NCBI GenBank assembly: GCA_001689445.1
Contig: LUJN01000020.1
Span: 1 to 64,000 of the forward strand
DNA: 64,000 bases
Direction of reading: 5' to 3'
From: Bacteroidales bacterium M3
GTDB lineage: Bacteria > Bacteroidota > Bacteroidia > Bacteroidales > Muribaculaceae
The position numbers and the translations under genes were made by a program. Position 1 is the stretch's first letter. Each line of letters opens with the position of its first letter. This document shows positions 44,278 to 54,030 of the stretch, piece by piece. The notes under the pieces were generated by a model. That model searched no databases. It worked only from the letters and a program-made list of their open reading frames with translations, and was not told the origin of the DNA.

Positions 44278-44307
44278 CAAAGGTAATACAAAATTGGGAC
44301 ATACAAA
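44278..44307 (-). promoter_or_regulatory. Promoter of the small lipoprotein gene
   Basis: TTTG (plus 44304-44307) and TACCTTTG (plus 44278-44285) on the minus strand are 18 bp apart, a near-ideal Bacteroidetes promoter. The leader is about 47 nt. Confidence 0.75.
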
Positions 44308-44413
44308 CAATTTTTTCGGAAATTTTTACAAGAAAAAAAGATTTCTCAAAAAAAATATAATTATTGTACTTTTTGTCCGCTATTTTTAACGTTTGGTTTT
44401 TGTTATCTTCGGG

Positions 44414-46120
44414 TCAATGGTTGCCGATGCGGTGACCGTTGACATCGGCGACTATGCGGTTGGCGAGAGCCACGGCCTGTGAGATGTGGCTGCATATGTG
44501 GTCGCGTCCGATGAGGTCTTCGATGTTGGCGTGGTCGAGCACCTTGTGCACGCTCTCGTTGACGCCAGACAGGACTACATGGATACCCTCGTTGCGCGAC
44601 GAGTTGATGAGAATCTCAAGGTTGTGGATACCGGTGGAGTCGATGAAGGGCACCTTGCGCATACGTATGATGCGGACGAGCGGCTTCTCGGTCATGCCGC
44701 GCATCACCTCGTCAAACTTGGTGGCGACGCCAAAGAAGAACGGCCCCTCGATCTCGTACACCTCCACCCCGGGAGCCACGTCAAGTATCTCGTGGGTGGT
44801 TGCCTCCGAACCTTCGGCCACGTCGAGCTGGTCGCCGTAGACCTTGACCTGGGTGTTCTCCATGACACGCCGCAGGAACAGGATGATGGCAAGCAGCAGA
44901 CCAATCTCGATGGCAATGGTGAGGTCAAATATCACAGTGAGCAGGAAGGTGACGATGAGCACCGAGATGTCGCTCTTGGGGTTCTTGAAGATGGCACGCA
45001 CCGTGCGCCATCCGCTCATGTTGTAGGACACGACGATGAGCACGGCGGCAAGGCACGACATCGGCACAAGGTTGATCAGGGGCATGAGGAAGAGGAATAT
45101 CAGCAGTAGCACGAGGGTGTGGACGATGCCGGCGACGGGGGTGCGGCCGCCGTTGGTGATGTTGGTCATCGTGCGGGCGATGGCGCCGGTGACAGGGATG
45201 CCGCCGAAGAATGGTACGACGATGTTGGCCAGGCCCTGGCCTATAAGTTCAGTGTTGCTGTTGGTGCGCGAGCCGGTAACACCGTCGGCGACAGTGGCCG
45301 ACAGCAGCGACTCTATGGCGCAGAGCACGGCGATGGTGAACGCCGAGGGGAGCAGCTGGTTGATGGTCGACATGGACAGCTCGAAGCCGTGAGGCTCGGG
45401 GATATCGGTGGGAAGGCTGCCAAATCGGTCGCCGATGGTCTCGATGCCGGGCATGATGTCGCGCAGGAAGTATACGGCGGCAGTCACCACTATGATGGCA
45501 AGCAGTGCGCCGGGAAGCTTCTTGGAGATGTAGGGGGCTGCTATTATAATAAGGAGAGATACGATGCCGACGGCGAGGGTGGGGAGATGGATGTTGCCGA
45601 AGTTGCTTATGTATACGCCCCACTTTGACACGAAGTCGCTCGGCACGCCTGTAAGTCCGAGGCCGAAGAAGTCATTGATCTGGGTCGAGAATATTGTGAG
45701 GGCGATACCGCTCGTGAATCCCACGACAATCGGGTAGGGGATAAACTTTATCACCGTGCCGAGGTGGAACAGTCCGAGCATCACCAATATAAGACCGGCC
45801 ATGAGGGTGGCTATGGCGAGACCTTCAAGTCCGTAAAGGGTGATGATGTTGTAGACGATGACGATGAACGCGCCGGTGGGACCGCCAATCTGCACGGTGT
45901 TGCCGCCGAAAGCGGAGACCATGAAGCCGCCTATGATGGCCGTTATGAGGCCGATTGTGGGGCTCACACCCGATGCGATACCAAATGCGATTGCGAGTGG
46001 GAGCGCCACGATGCCCACTACGATACCCGCTATAAGATCTTCCTTGAACTTGCTCAAGGAATAATGGCGCAGGGCCGACACCAATTTCGGCCTGAAATCA
46101 ATTGTACCTGATAAATTCAT
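44414..46120 (-). CDS. SulP-family anion transporter with STAS domain
   Basis: 568 aa. The membrane part (about 1-415) starts with the family's ALPLAIAFGIASGVSPTIGL and has GIALTIF and TGAIARTMTNI stretches; a C-terminal STAS domain (about 440-555) contains PFIDSTGIHNL, with the DSTG loop. SulP proteins move sulfate, bicarbonate, dicarboxylates or other anions; the substrate cannot be told here. It has its own promoter at 46168. Confidence 0.92.
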   Translation of the reverse strand: MNLSGTIDFRPKLVSALRHYSLSKFKEDLIAGIVVGIVALPLAIAFGIASGVSPTIGLITAIIGGFMVSAFGGNTVQIGGPTGAFIVIVYNIITLYGLEGLAIATLMAGLILVMLGLFHLGTVIKFIPYPIVVGFTSGIALTIFSTQINDFFGLGLTGVPSDFVSKWGVYISNFGNIHLPTLAVGIVSLLIIIAAPYISKKLPGALLAIIVVTAAVYFLRDIMPGIETIGDRFGSLPTDIPEPHGFELSMSTINQLLPSAFTIAVLCAIESLLSATVADGVTGSRTNSNTELIGQGLANIVVPFFGGIPVTGAIARTMTNITNGGRTPVAGIVHTLVLLLIFLFLMPLINLVPMSCLAAVLIVVSYNMSGWRTVRAIFKNPKSDISVLIVTFLLTVIFDLTIAIEIGLLLAIILFLRRVMENTQVKVYGDQLDVAEGSEATTHEILDVAPGVEVYEIEGPFFFGVATKFDEVMRGMTEKPLVRIIRMRKVPFIDSTGIHNLEILINSSRNEGIHVVLSGVNESVHKVLDHANIEDLIGRDHICSHISQAVALANRIVADVNGHRIGNH

Positions 46121-46167
46121 CCCTTCGGATAATTTAATTTAACAAAACTTCATACTTTTTCAAGCCG

Positions 46168-46198
46168 CAAAGGTAGAAATTTTGTGTCAATCAGGCAA
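46168..46198 (-). promoter_or_regulatory. Promoter of the SulP gene
   Basis: TACCTTTG on the minus strand (plus 46168-46175) with TTG 20 bp upstream (plus 46196-46198). The leader is about 40 nt. Confidence 0.6.
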
Positions 46199-46204
46199 CC
46201 TTTT

Positions 46205-46236
46205 CAAGTGCAAAGTTCAAAGTGCACAGTTCAACA
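46205..46236. repeat. AGTTCA/GTGCACAGTTC short repeats
   Basis: AAGTGCAAAGTTCAAAGTGCACAGTTCAACAG is built from repeated AGTTCA and GTGCA words, the same words as at 63669-63706 and (inverted) 63865-63879. It looks like debris of a dispersed repeat family. Confidence 0.5.
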
Positions 46237-46322
46237 GTTCGTGAACAATTTGGCTGACAATACGTTGTTTGAATTGTAGACTATAATTGTATACCGATAA
46301 CAACGATTAAATAAAGGATATA

Positions 46323-47774
46323 ATGACTAAGGGCGTAACGGCACATAGACATCTTATAAGACTCCATTGGAAGCTATTTTTCCCGTTTCTGGGAGCGTTG
46401 TGGCTCATCATCGGCATCACTATCCTTTATTTTGTAAGGCATGAGAAGCATCGTCAACTCGAAAATCTGGAAAACCGCCTGCTCAATGTCAACTATACGG
46501 TGGTTGATGCCTACGGAAAGGGTGCCGACTTGCAGAAGACGGTCGATTTCATAAAGCTGTTTACGGCCCAGACCACCCTTGAGCCATTGTATCTTACCGT
46601 ATATGACGACCGCGACTCGATTGTGGCTGACAATGAGGCAACTACGATAACACTTCATGACGCTGACGGAAATGTGAACCGGGGGCTGGTGGGTATCTGG
46701 AACAGTGGCGGCAATACGAGCGTCAGTGACGTGTCTTTTGACGGAAACAAGTGCATGGTCAATCTCATGAAGAGTCCCGACGGCCACATACGCTCTTTCG
46801 CGGCGTTGCCATATCGGGATGAGGTGCTCGCCTTTCTGAGCATCGACCCTATGGTGTGGATCATGGTCGTCGTATTCGGTGTGCTGTCGACGATTGTGGC
46901 TTACTTAGGCGCAAGGGCCATATCAAAGAATGTGTATGCGCTTCAGGATTTCGCGCAGGCGATTGCCGCCGATGAGTTGCCCGAGGATATGGACCGATGG
47001 CATTTTTCGAAAGACGAGCTTGGCGACGTGTCCCGGAATCTGCTCACCCTATATCGTGAGAAGATAAGGGCGGAGCATGAGAAATCCTATCACGAGCGTC
47101 AGATAGGGGTCAATGTCAGCCACGAGCTGAACACTCCGATAGGCATCATAAAGGGCTATATCGACACGATCGTAGACGATGACGCTATGGAGGCGCCCCA
47201 GAGACGGCGGTTCCTGTGCCGGGCGAAACAGAATGTCGACCGGCTGGCCAGTCTCGTAAAGGATGTGAGCATGGTGATGCACCTACAGGAGAGCGGGACG
47301 GTGATTGAATGTGCGGATATCGCTTTCAGTGTCCTTATCGGGCAGATACATAGCGACGTGTGTCACGGGCATATTGCCGATAATATGGCGTTTGACTATG
47401 ATGTTCCCGACTGCTGCCATATCAATGGGCATGAATCTTTGCTCACCAATGCATTGCTCAACCTCATATACAACGCGGCGCGTCACTCCGGAGGGACACG
47501 TATGACCCTGTGTTGGCTCGAGGAGAAGGACGGGATGCACTATTTCTCGTTTCAGGATGACGGCACGGGGGTAAAGGCAGAACACCTTCCGCGGCTTTTT
47601 GACCTGTTTTACAGGGTGGATGCGGGCCGGGCACGTAAAAACGGTGGTGCCGGGGTGGGATTGCCTCTCGTGAGAAGGATTATTGTGGCTCACGGCGGGG
47701 ATATCACGGTTGAAAATGTCGGGTCAGGAGGATTGAGGTTTGTGTTCAGCCTTCCTGTCGGAAACGGCGGTTAG
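46323..47774 (+). CDS. Orphan membrane sensor histidine kinase
   Basis: 483 aa. Two transmembrane helices (about 18-38 and 176-198) enclose a roughly 135-residue extracytoplasmic sensor. A HAMP-like linker follows, then HisKA with phospho-acceptor His 267 (NVSHELNTPIG), and HATPase_c with N box NALLNLIYNAARHS, G1 DDGTGVKAEHLPRLFDLFYR and G2 GGAGVGLPLV. No response regulator is on either side, so the partner is encoded elsewhere. The sensor resembles no named domain I know. It ends convergent with, and overlaps by 4 bp, the DUF3108-like gene. Confidence 0.92.
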   Translation: MTKGVTAHRHLIRLHWKLFFPFLGALWLIIGITILYFVRHEKHRQLENLENRLLNVNYTVVDAYGKGADLQKTVDFIKLFTAQTTLEPLYLTVYDDRDSIVADNEATTITLHDADGNVNRGLVGIWNSGGNTSVSDVSFDGNKCMVNLMKSPDGHIRSFAALPYRDEVLAFLSIDPMVWIMVVVFGVLSTIVAYLGARAISKNVYALQDFAQAIAADELPEDMDRWHFSKDELGDVSRNLLTLYREKIRAEHEKSYHERQIGVNVSHELNTPIGIIKGYIDTIVDDDAMEAPQRRRFLCRAKQNVDRLASLVKDVSMVMHLQESGTVIECADIAFSVLIGQIHSDVCHGHIADNMAFDYDVPDCCHINGHESLLTNALLNLIYNAARHSGGTRMTLCWLEEKDGMHYFSFQDDGTGVKAEHLPRLFDLFYRVDAGRARKNGGAGVGLPLVRRIIVAHGGDITVENVGSGGLRFVFSLPVGNGG

Positions 47775-48535
47775 CGGCCGTCGTAGAGGATGTGGATTTT
47801 GCCGACGGGGAGTTTGCCTTCGATACGGAGGGGAATACGGCGCGAGTCGGTTGATATCCATGCGCTCATGTCGTCGCTGCTCTTTTTGCCGTTGGTGGTG
47901 AAAGAGAAGTTTATGCGGTAGGCATGTTGGGTGCGTCCGTTGAGCTTAACATCCTCTATTCCGAGGTAGCGTAGGCGCAGCTGCTCACACTTGTTGCCCG
48001 AGAAGATGTTTATCACCATGTTGTGCCCCGGTTTCATTGTGTCGAAACCGAGATTGCGCAGATAATAGAACACGCTCAGCATGTCGACAGTGGTGCCGTT
48101 GGCCTCCAGATGATGGGTGGAACGGCGCGGTGCCATATCTTTTTTCTTGTTGTAGGTGGAACATTCGCCTGTCACCTTGTCGCCTGAACGGCGAAATATC
48201 ACGATGTCGTGTGTGTATTTGTTCTTTTCATGTGCCCGCTTCTCATATCTGAGGGGCACCATTCCTTCATGCTCCATCTCGGCTATCAGAGTGTCGCGCA
48301 GGCGGTATATCTTGTCGGCCCACGGCTCGGAGGCGGCAATCAGCACAGCTGTTGATGTTGTCCCACGGTTTCTCAGCGACAAGGTGGCATGGCCGGCCTT
48401 GGTGTTGACGAGCCCCCACTTGAAAAGCACCTTGTAGGGTAGTGTCTCGTCGGGAAATTCAGCCGGCTCGGCGACTGCCGTTAATGTGAAAAGGCAGGCG
48501 GCAAATGTGAGGAACAGGTATCGCAGATTTCTCAT
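47771..48535 (-). CDS. DUF3108-like secreted protein
   Basis: 254 aa with a signal peptide (MRNLRYLFLTFAACLFTLTAVA). The mature part begins EFPDETLPYKVLFKWGLVNTKAGHATLSL and ends AWISTDSRRIPLRIEGKLPVGKIHILYDG, the pattern of DUF3108 periplasmic beta proteins. Function not established; such proteins are thought to act at the outer membrane. Confidence 0.8.
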   Translation of the reverse strand: MRNLRYLFLTFAACLFTLTAVAEPAEFPDETLPYKVLFKWGLVNTKAGHATLSLRNRGTTSTAVLIAASEPWADKIYRLRDTLIAEMEHEGMVPLRYEKRAHEKNKYTHDIVIFRRSGDKVTGECSTYNKKKDMAPRRSTHHLEANGTTVDMLSVFYYLRNLGFDTMKPGHNMVINIFSGNKCEQLRLRYLGIEDVKLNGRTQHAYRINFSFTTNGKKSSDDMSAWISTDSRRIPLRIEGKLPVGKIHILYDGR

Positions 48536-48653
48536 GTTGATGTCGTTTTTTGATGGATTGCAGGTGCAAACCTACAAATAAATCAACAAAGAGCCGCCGC
48601 GATAGGTTTAATGAAGATTAAAATACCCTACGGAAGCTGAAAAAGGTAGAGGG

Positions 48654-49280
48654 TCAGGAGTAGAGGAACGGCAGCGAGTCGCGGTTGGATTGCTCGATGC
48701 GCTTGTTGCGCCAGCACTTGCGGCACACGGCTATGTAACGCTCGTCGCCTCCTATCTCCACTTGTTCGCCTTCCTCCACCATGTCACCCGAGGTGTCTAT
48801 GCGGGCGTTGACTATAGTCTTGCGGCCGCAGGTGCATGTCGACTTTATCTCGTCAATGGTGTCGGCTATCTCAAACAGGCGTCGCGACCCCTCGAAAAGG
48901 TGAGTCTTGAAGTCGGTGCGCAGACCGTAGCATATGACGTTGCTGCCGTAGTCGTCGACCACGCGCGCGAGCTGGTCGACCTGCTCGGCGGTGAGAAACT
49001 GGGCCTCGTCGATGAGAAACCAGTCGATTACCGTCATCGTGCGCTCAAACATCTCCTGCGCCATGAGGTAGAGGTCGGTGTCATGGTAGATCCACAGGCA
49101 CTTGCGCTCTATGCCGATGCGGGAGCGGATGACCGCCTCCTTCTCGCGGGTGTCGATGACGGGCTTGAGGCACACGTAGTTCATGTCGCGCTCCTCGAAG
49201 TTGTAGGCTGTGGTGAGCAGCAGGGCGGTCTTAGCCGAGCCCATCGTGCCGTATCGGAAGTATAGTTTGCCTTTTCTCAT
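48654..49280 (-). CDS. tdk: Thymidine kinase
   Basis: 208 aa type II thymidine kinase, salvaging thymidine to dTMP. The P-loop reads GTMGSAKTALLL (11-22), with Ala in place of the usual Gly before Lys. DEAQF follows at about 91, and the lasso region near GLRTDFKTHLFEGSRRL. Zinc cysteines: CTCG and CRKC. The C-terminus is the usual charged tail. The Ala in the P-loop is also seen in some family members as I recall, so activity is likely kept. Confidence 0.92.
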   Translation of the reverse strand: MRKGKLYFRYGTMGSAKTALLLTTAYNFEERDMNYVCLKPVIDTREKEAVIRSRIGIERKCLWIYHDTDLYLMAQEMFERTMTVIDWFLIDEAQFLTAEQVDQLARVVDDYGSNVICYGLRTDFKTHLFEGSRRLFEIADTIDEIKSTCTCGRKTIVNARIDTSGDMVEEGEQVEIGGDERYIAVCRKCWRNKRIEQSNRDSLPFLYS

Positions 49281-49353
49281 GATATGCTTTGGTAATGTGT
49301 AGTGGCATGGGGGAGGCCCCGTGCCGTGGTTGGCGTTGTAAAGATAGTGACAA

Positions 49354-50367
49354 TTATTGGACCTGCAATAGCCGCGCTATGGCAAAATCGAGCATCGTGT
49401 CCCGTCCGTCGAGGGCCGCCACGGGGTCGAGGTCTATGGCACATCCCTCGGTGGGTACAATGCCGGTTTCGGTCGTATTCCCCTTGGAGTCGAGGATGGA
49501 GCAGGCCGACATCCTGACGGCCCAGCCGCATGGCAGCTCGGAGGAGTAGGGCATGCCGCTGCCGCCCCCGGTCGTGGCTCCCGCCACGGTGACGAGCGGC
49601 AGGGACTTCATGATGGAGACAAAGTTGTTGGCGGCTGAAAATGTGGAGCGGTTGGTGAGCACGACCACAGGCTTTCCCCACATCTGCCGACCCGCACCGG
49701 CGGGGTCGTAGTGGAATGGACGGGGCTTGGAAAACTCGCCATGCCCCGGCCCGGTCTTGTGGGAGATGTAGCCGGCGAGGATGCGGTCGGTGATGAATCG
49801 GCGTACGAGGGTCTCGACATTGGTGAGGTCGCCGCCGCCGTTGTCGCGCACGTCGATTATCAGTCCCGTGCAGGTGGCAAAGTAGTGAATTATCTCGTCG
49901 AGATTGCCCTCGCCGATGGCGTAGCTGAATGAGGAGTAGCGCATGTAGCCGATGTTCTGCGGCAGGATGCCGTAGTCGATGCCCCCGAGAGAGCGATAGT
50001 TGAAATTGAAGTAATATTGCTCGACGAGGCGGCTGCTGTAGTTCTGGGGGTAGTCGCTCCACCATCGGCGGTAATAGTAGGTGTTGAATGGTGCCGAGAG
50101 GTTGACATGCCCGTCACGCAGCTCTCCGAGCATCTGCGAGCACGTCTCAAAAAGTTCCTCGCGGGTCATGCGGTCGGATATGCGTGCCGAGTAGCGGTCG
50201 TGGACTTCATTCCAGTCGATTCCTTTCTCCTCAAAAAAGCAGTAATGCTCGTCGAGGATGGTCCACAGTGCCTCAAAGTTGCCTCGCGGATCATTTTCCC
50301 ACTCCTCGATGGAGTGGCATGAGGCGAGGGTGAGCAACATGGTTATTATAGGTAATATGCGGTTCAT
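49354..50367 (-). CDS. S41-family (C-terminal processing type) peptidase lipoprotein
   Basis: 337 aa from ATG 50367. Lipobox LASC (Cys 17). A short helical N-terminal part, then a degenerate PDZ-like stretch and the tail-specific protease core: GLIIDVRDNGGGDL, then VVVLTNRSTFSAANNF with the nucleophile Ser in the TFSA motif, and TTGGGSGMP. It probably degrades envelope peptides. The ATG follows the outer-membrane protein stop by 13 bp; an upstream in-frame extension is only the shadow of that gene. Confidence 0.88.
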   Translation of the reverse strand: MNRILPIITMLLTLASCHSIEEWENDPRGNFEALWTILDEHYCFFEEKGIDWNEVHDRYSARISDRMTREELFETCSQMLGELRDGHVNLSAPFNTYYYRRWWSDYPQNYSSRLVEQYYFNFNYRSLGGIDYGILPQNIGYMRYSSFSYAIGEGNLDEIIHYFATCTGLIIDVRDNGGGDLTNVETLVRRFITDRILAGYISHKTGPGHGEFSKPRPFHYDPAGAGRQMWGKPVVVLTNRSTFSAANNFVSIMKSLPLVTVAGATTGGGSGMPYSSELPCGWAVRMSACSILDSKGNTTETGIVPTEGCAIDLDPVAALDGRDTMLDFAIARLLQVQ

Positions 50368-50380
50368 ATATGGGGCGGAA

Positions 50381-51283
50381 TTAGTATGAGGCCGATATGA
50401 TGCGGGCCGTCGGGTCAGAGCGCCGTCCCGGGTGGAGCGACAGCCACTCGGAGACGACACCGAGCACCGCGCTGTGGGTGACAATGCGTGTGGTAGTGTG
50501 CTCGACGTGGGTGGATAGTATGTCGCATCGGTAGCCGATGCGCAGGGTTGTCGCGCCGAATCGCAGGTCGGCTGTGAGCAGGTTGTCGAGCTTGAAGTAG
50601 TTGCCCCACCATGCGCCGTGCACCAGTCCGCTGCGGTCGCCGAGGTATATCTCATAGTATAGTTCGCCGTAGTCGGGGGCAAAGAATATGCCGGTGACGG
50701 GTAGCGTCGGTTGATAGCAGAGTGTCAGCGGGATGCGCCACAGGCGTGTGTGCCACGCTATGGCGGCAGTGGCGTTTACCGTCCATGCCCCCTTGGCCGA
50801 GACGGGGTTGTTGCCGTTGCGTGCCGAGTAGAGGCATCCGGCATTGAGGGAGGTAGAGCCGCCTGCATATAGCGTGAGGGAGTGGGGTAGATGCCATCGA
50901 CGTGACATGCCCCACGAGAGATGGAGCATCAGGTCCCACATCGTGGCGTTGCGCGCCGGGTTGAGTGTGCGGCTTATGCCTATATCGCCGCTTAGCTGCA
51001 TTACCCATCGCGCGGGGTCAAACTTCATTGCCTGCCGGCGGTCATATGACAGCCCCAAGTGCCAGCCCGAGTATTTCAGCGGCGACAGGTAGGTGTCGGC
51101 AAGGTGTGCCGAGCCTGCCTCTATCATGTATGCGGAGGTCACGGGGCGTATTGGGGGTAAGGAGTCGTTGGACGCAGGCGGTGCAGCAATGGCGGTCACT
51201 GCTATGTATATGGTGACAGCCATGGCAAACGCCCGTAGCGTTGGCAGTCGCCGTAACAGGTGTCTCAACAGGGGTGCGCCCAT
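50381..51283 (-). CDS. Putative outer-membrane beta-barrel protein (DUF3316-like)
   Basis: 300 aa. An N-terminal signal (hydrophobic stretch AFAMAVTIYIAVTAIAA) and then alternating aromatic/polar strands (YLSPLKYSGWHLGLSYD, LTLYAGGSTSLNAG, NYFKLDNLLTADLRFGATTLRIGYRCD) ending in a short loop and strand. This suggests an 8-12 stranded barrel. Its ATG shares one base with the stop of the topoisomerase gene, so translation is coupled. DUF3316 is a tentative label. Confidence 0.6.
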   Translation of the reverse strand: MGAPLLRHLLRRLPTLRAFAMAVTIYIAVTAIAAPPASNDSLPPIRPVTSAYMIEAGSAHLADTYLSPLKYSGWHLGLSYDRRQAMKFDPARWVMQLSGDIGISRTLNPARNATMWDLMLHLSWGMSRRWHLPHSLTLYAGGSTSLNAGCLYSARNGNNPVSAKGAWTVNATAAIAWHTRLWRIPLTLCYQPTLPVTGIFFAPDYGELYYEIYLGDRSGLVHGAWWGNYFKLDNLLTADLRFGATTLRIGYRCDILSTHVEHTTTRIVTHSAVLGVVSEWLSLHPGRRSDPTARIISASY

Positions 51284-53976
51284 CAGAATATTCGTTGTTG
51301 GCCGTTTATCTCGTCGCGCACCTCATCGTCGCTGCGGTCCGGTTCGACAGTGGAGTTGTCCGTATCCTCCTCCGAGGGGATATCCTCGTCGGGCGTCTCC
51401 TCGGGAGACAGTTCGCGCGGCTCAAGCTCGGTCACCGAGGCGACTGAGTAGGTCGTGAGGCGTTTGCCCTTGGCCTTTAATGACTTGACGGCGATAAACT
51501 CGACTGCATCCACCGTCATCGGCTCGCGGGCGGCATCATCGCCGCCAAATGCCACCTCAAATCGTGCGCCCGGGGCATCCGACAGGGCGATAAGCGTTGA
51601 CTTTTCATTTTCGCCGAGATAGCGTTGCCGCTTGGCGGTAGGCTCGAAGGTGAAGCGCTTCAGGTAGGGGTAGCCCTGTTGGTCGGCATCGTTGAGGATG
51701 GCCGTCCACACGTGTCCCGGACGGAATTTCTCTATGCGCAGTATGTTGTCCTCGTAGTGGTTGCCCGTCTCAAACGAGGTCATGTAGTACTCGCCGTTGT
51801 TGAGGATGACAAGCACACGGTCATTGCCGAAGAACTCGCCGAGGTAGTTGCCGCGTCCGTCATAGTTGAGGCGCAGCACGTCGGGGTCAAACCATACCTC
51901 GCGGCCGCCGAGGGTCGACGCGCCCTTCTCCTTGAGCGAGAAGCGATGCACCTCGTTCTTGGTCACGATATTGCCCTGCGACTGCTTGCCCTTGATGGAA
52001 AGTTCTGAGAAATCGACGTCAAACTGCAATGTCTTCAGCCTCGGCTTCGGCTTAAGCGTCACCTTCACCACCTCGGCCTCGCCGTTGGAGTTGGCCGAGA
52101 ACCACACGACTCTCGATCCGGGCAATCCCTGCGTGAGGTCATACTCCTTGTCGCGCGTTAGACCTGTTGCGGCAAAGCGTTTCATGAAATAGGTGCCGTT
52201 GCGGCCGTTTTGGTAGATGACGTTGTAGATGGTGCGCGTGTCGTTGCGCTTCCACACATTTATATATAGTATGTTCTTGCCGACAAACATCTTCTCCTGC
52301 ACGCGGACAATCTTGTATTTGCCGTTCTTGTAGAATATGATGATGTCGTCGATGTCGGAGCAGTTGCACACAAACTCGTCTTTCTTCAGCCCCGTGCCCA
52401 TGAAGCCCTCCTCGCGGTTGATGTAGAGCTTCTCGTTGGCCTCGGCTACGGTGGCGGCCTCTATGCTGTCAAAGCCGCGTATCACGGTGCGGCGCGGGTA
52501 GGCGTCGCCATACTTCTCCTTCAGCCCCTCATACCAGCGGATGGTGTAGTCGGTGATGTGGGCCAGCTCGTCGGTTATCTCGTCAATCTTGGCCCGGTAG
52601 GCGGCTATGATGTCGTCGGCTTTCTTGGAGTTGAACTTCAGTATGCGCCCCATCTTTATCTCCATCAGCCGCAGGATGTCGTCGTCGGTGACCTCGCGGA
52701 TGAAATTTTTGGCAAACGGCTCAAGACGCTTGCGGATATGGGCCACGGCGATATCCATTGATGCCGCTTCCTCAAACTCGCGGTCCTTGTAGATGCGCTC
52801 CTCGATGAATATGCGCTCAAGCGACGCGAAGTGGAGCAGCTCCTGCTGCTCGCCGAGCTGTATCTGCAACTCGCTACGCAGCAGTTCGCGGGTAGTTTCG
52901 ACGCTGTGACGCAGCACGTCGCTGACGCCGAGGAAGTGGGGCTTTTTCTCGGAGATGACACAGCAGTTGGGCGAGATGCTCAGCTCGCAGTCGGTGAACG
53001 CATACAGGGCGTCGATGGCCTTGTCGCTCGACGTGCCGGGCAACAGGTAGACGATGATGTTGGCGGTCTCGGCGGTGTTGTCGTCGACCTTGCGTATCTT
53101 GATTTTCCCCTTTTCGGAGGCTTTAAGTATCGAGTCGATGAGTGTTCCGGTGGTCTTGCCGTAGGGTATCTCGGTGATGGCGAGTGTCTTGTTATCGAGC
53201 TTCTCAATCTTGGCACGCACCTTGACCTGTCCTCCGCGCTCGCCATCGTTGTAGCGTGACACGTCAATGAAGCCGCCTGTCACAAAGTCGGGGTAGAGCT
53301 TGAACTCCTCGCCACGCAGGTAGGCGATGGCGGCGTCAAGCAGCTCGTTGAAGTTGTGGGGCAATATCTTGGAGGAGAGCCCCACGGCGATACCCTCCAC
53401 CCCCTGTGCGAGCAATAGAGGGAACTTCACGGGTAGCACGACCGGCTCTTTCTTGCGCCCGTCGTAGCTGAGGGTCCACTCGGTAATCTTGGGGTTGTAG
53501 AGCGTCTCGAGGGCAAATGCCGACAGGCGTGCCTCGATGTAACGTCCCGCCGCCGCCGATGCGCCGGTGAGGATATTTCCCCAGTTACCCTGGGTTTCAA
53601 CAAGCAGGTCTTTCTGCCCGAGCTGGACGAGGGCGTCGTTGATTGACTGGTCGCCATGCGGGTGATACTGCATCGTGTTGCCTACGATGTTGGCCACCTT
53701 GTTGAAGCGTCCGTCGTCGAGCGTCTTCATCGAGTGAAGGATGCGACGTTGCACCGGCTTCAGCCCGTCGTCGATATGGGGTACGGCACGTTCAAGGATT
53801 ACGTAGGATGCGTAGTCGAGAAACCAGCTCTGGTACATGCCACGCAACTGGTGGCGTATCACGTCGTCGGTCGTGTCGAGCGTCTCACGCTCGCCGCTCG
53901 CCTTTGCCGTGCCGGCGTTCCCGTTTTCATTTATCTCCTCGTTCTCCATTACGTTGGATGTGGTGTCGTCGCTCAT
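51283..53976 (-). CDS. parC: Type II topoisomerase subunit A (ParC/GyrA-like)
   Basis: 897 aa. Breakage-reunion domain with the catalytic tyrosine Tyr 146 in AGRYIEARLS, the GLKPVQRRIL start and the quinolone region HPHGDQSIND, where Gln 110 replaces the Ser of E. coli GyrA 83/ParC 80 and Asp 114 matches GyrA Asp 87. The C-terminal beta-propeller blades are degenerate and lack a GyrA box; an acidic disordered tail follows (EETPDEDIPSEEDTDN). This favours topoisomerase IV (chromosome decatenation) over gyrase. No parE is adjacent. Promoter on the repeat at 54031. Confidence 0.85.
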   Translation of the reverse strand: MSDDTTSNVMENEEINENGNAGTAKASGERETLDTTDDVIRHQLRGMYQSWFLDYASYVILERAVPHIDDGLKPVQRRILHSMKTLDDGRFNKVANIVGNTMQYHPHGDQSINDALVQLGQKDLLVETQGNWGNILTGASAAAGRYIEARLSAFALETLYNPKITEWTLSYDGRKKEPVVLPVKFPLLLAQGVEGIAVGLSSKILPHNFNELLDAAIAYLRGEEFKLYPDFVTGGFIDVSRYNDGERGGQVKVRAKIEKLDNKTLAITEIPYGKTTGTLIDSILKASEKGKIKIRKVDDNTAETANIIVYLLPGTSSDKAIDALYAFTDCELSISPNCCVISEKKPHFLGVSDVLRHSVETTRELLRSELQIQLGEQQELLHFASLERIFIEERIYKDREFEEAASMDIAVAHIRKRLEPFAKNFIREVTDDDILRLMEIKMGRILKFNSKKADDIIAAYRAKIDEITDELAHITDYTIRWYEGLKEKYGDAYPRRTVIRGFDSIEAATVAEANEKLYINREEGFMGTGLKKDEFVCNCSDIDDIIIFYKNGKYKIVRVQEKMFVGKNILYINVWKRNDTRTIYNVIYQNGRNGTYFMKRFAATGLTRDKEYDLTQGLPGSRVVWFSANSNGEAEVVKVTLKPKPRLKTLQFDVDFSELSIKGKQSQGNIVTKNEVHRFSLKEKGASTLGGREVWFDPDVLRLNYDGRGNYLGEFFGNDRVLVILNNGEYYMTSFETGNHYEDNILRIEKFRPGHVWTAILNDADQQGYPYLKRFTFEPTAKRQRYLGENEKSTLIALSDAPGARFEVAFGGDDAAREPMTVDAVEFIAVKSLKAKGKRLTTYSVASVTELEPRELSPEETPDEDIPSEEDTDNSTVEPDRSDDEVRDEINGQQRIF

Positions 53977-54030
53977 TTGCTTCTGTCTGCTATGATATTA
54001 GTTGGTTGTTGCCCGATTGGCATTGTCAAG

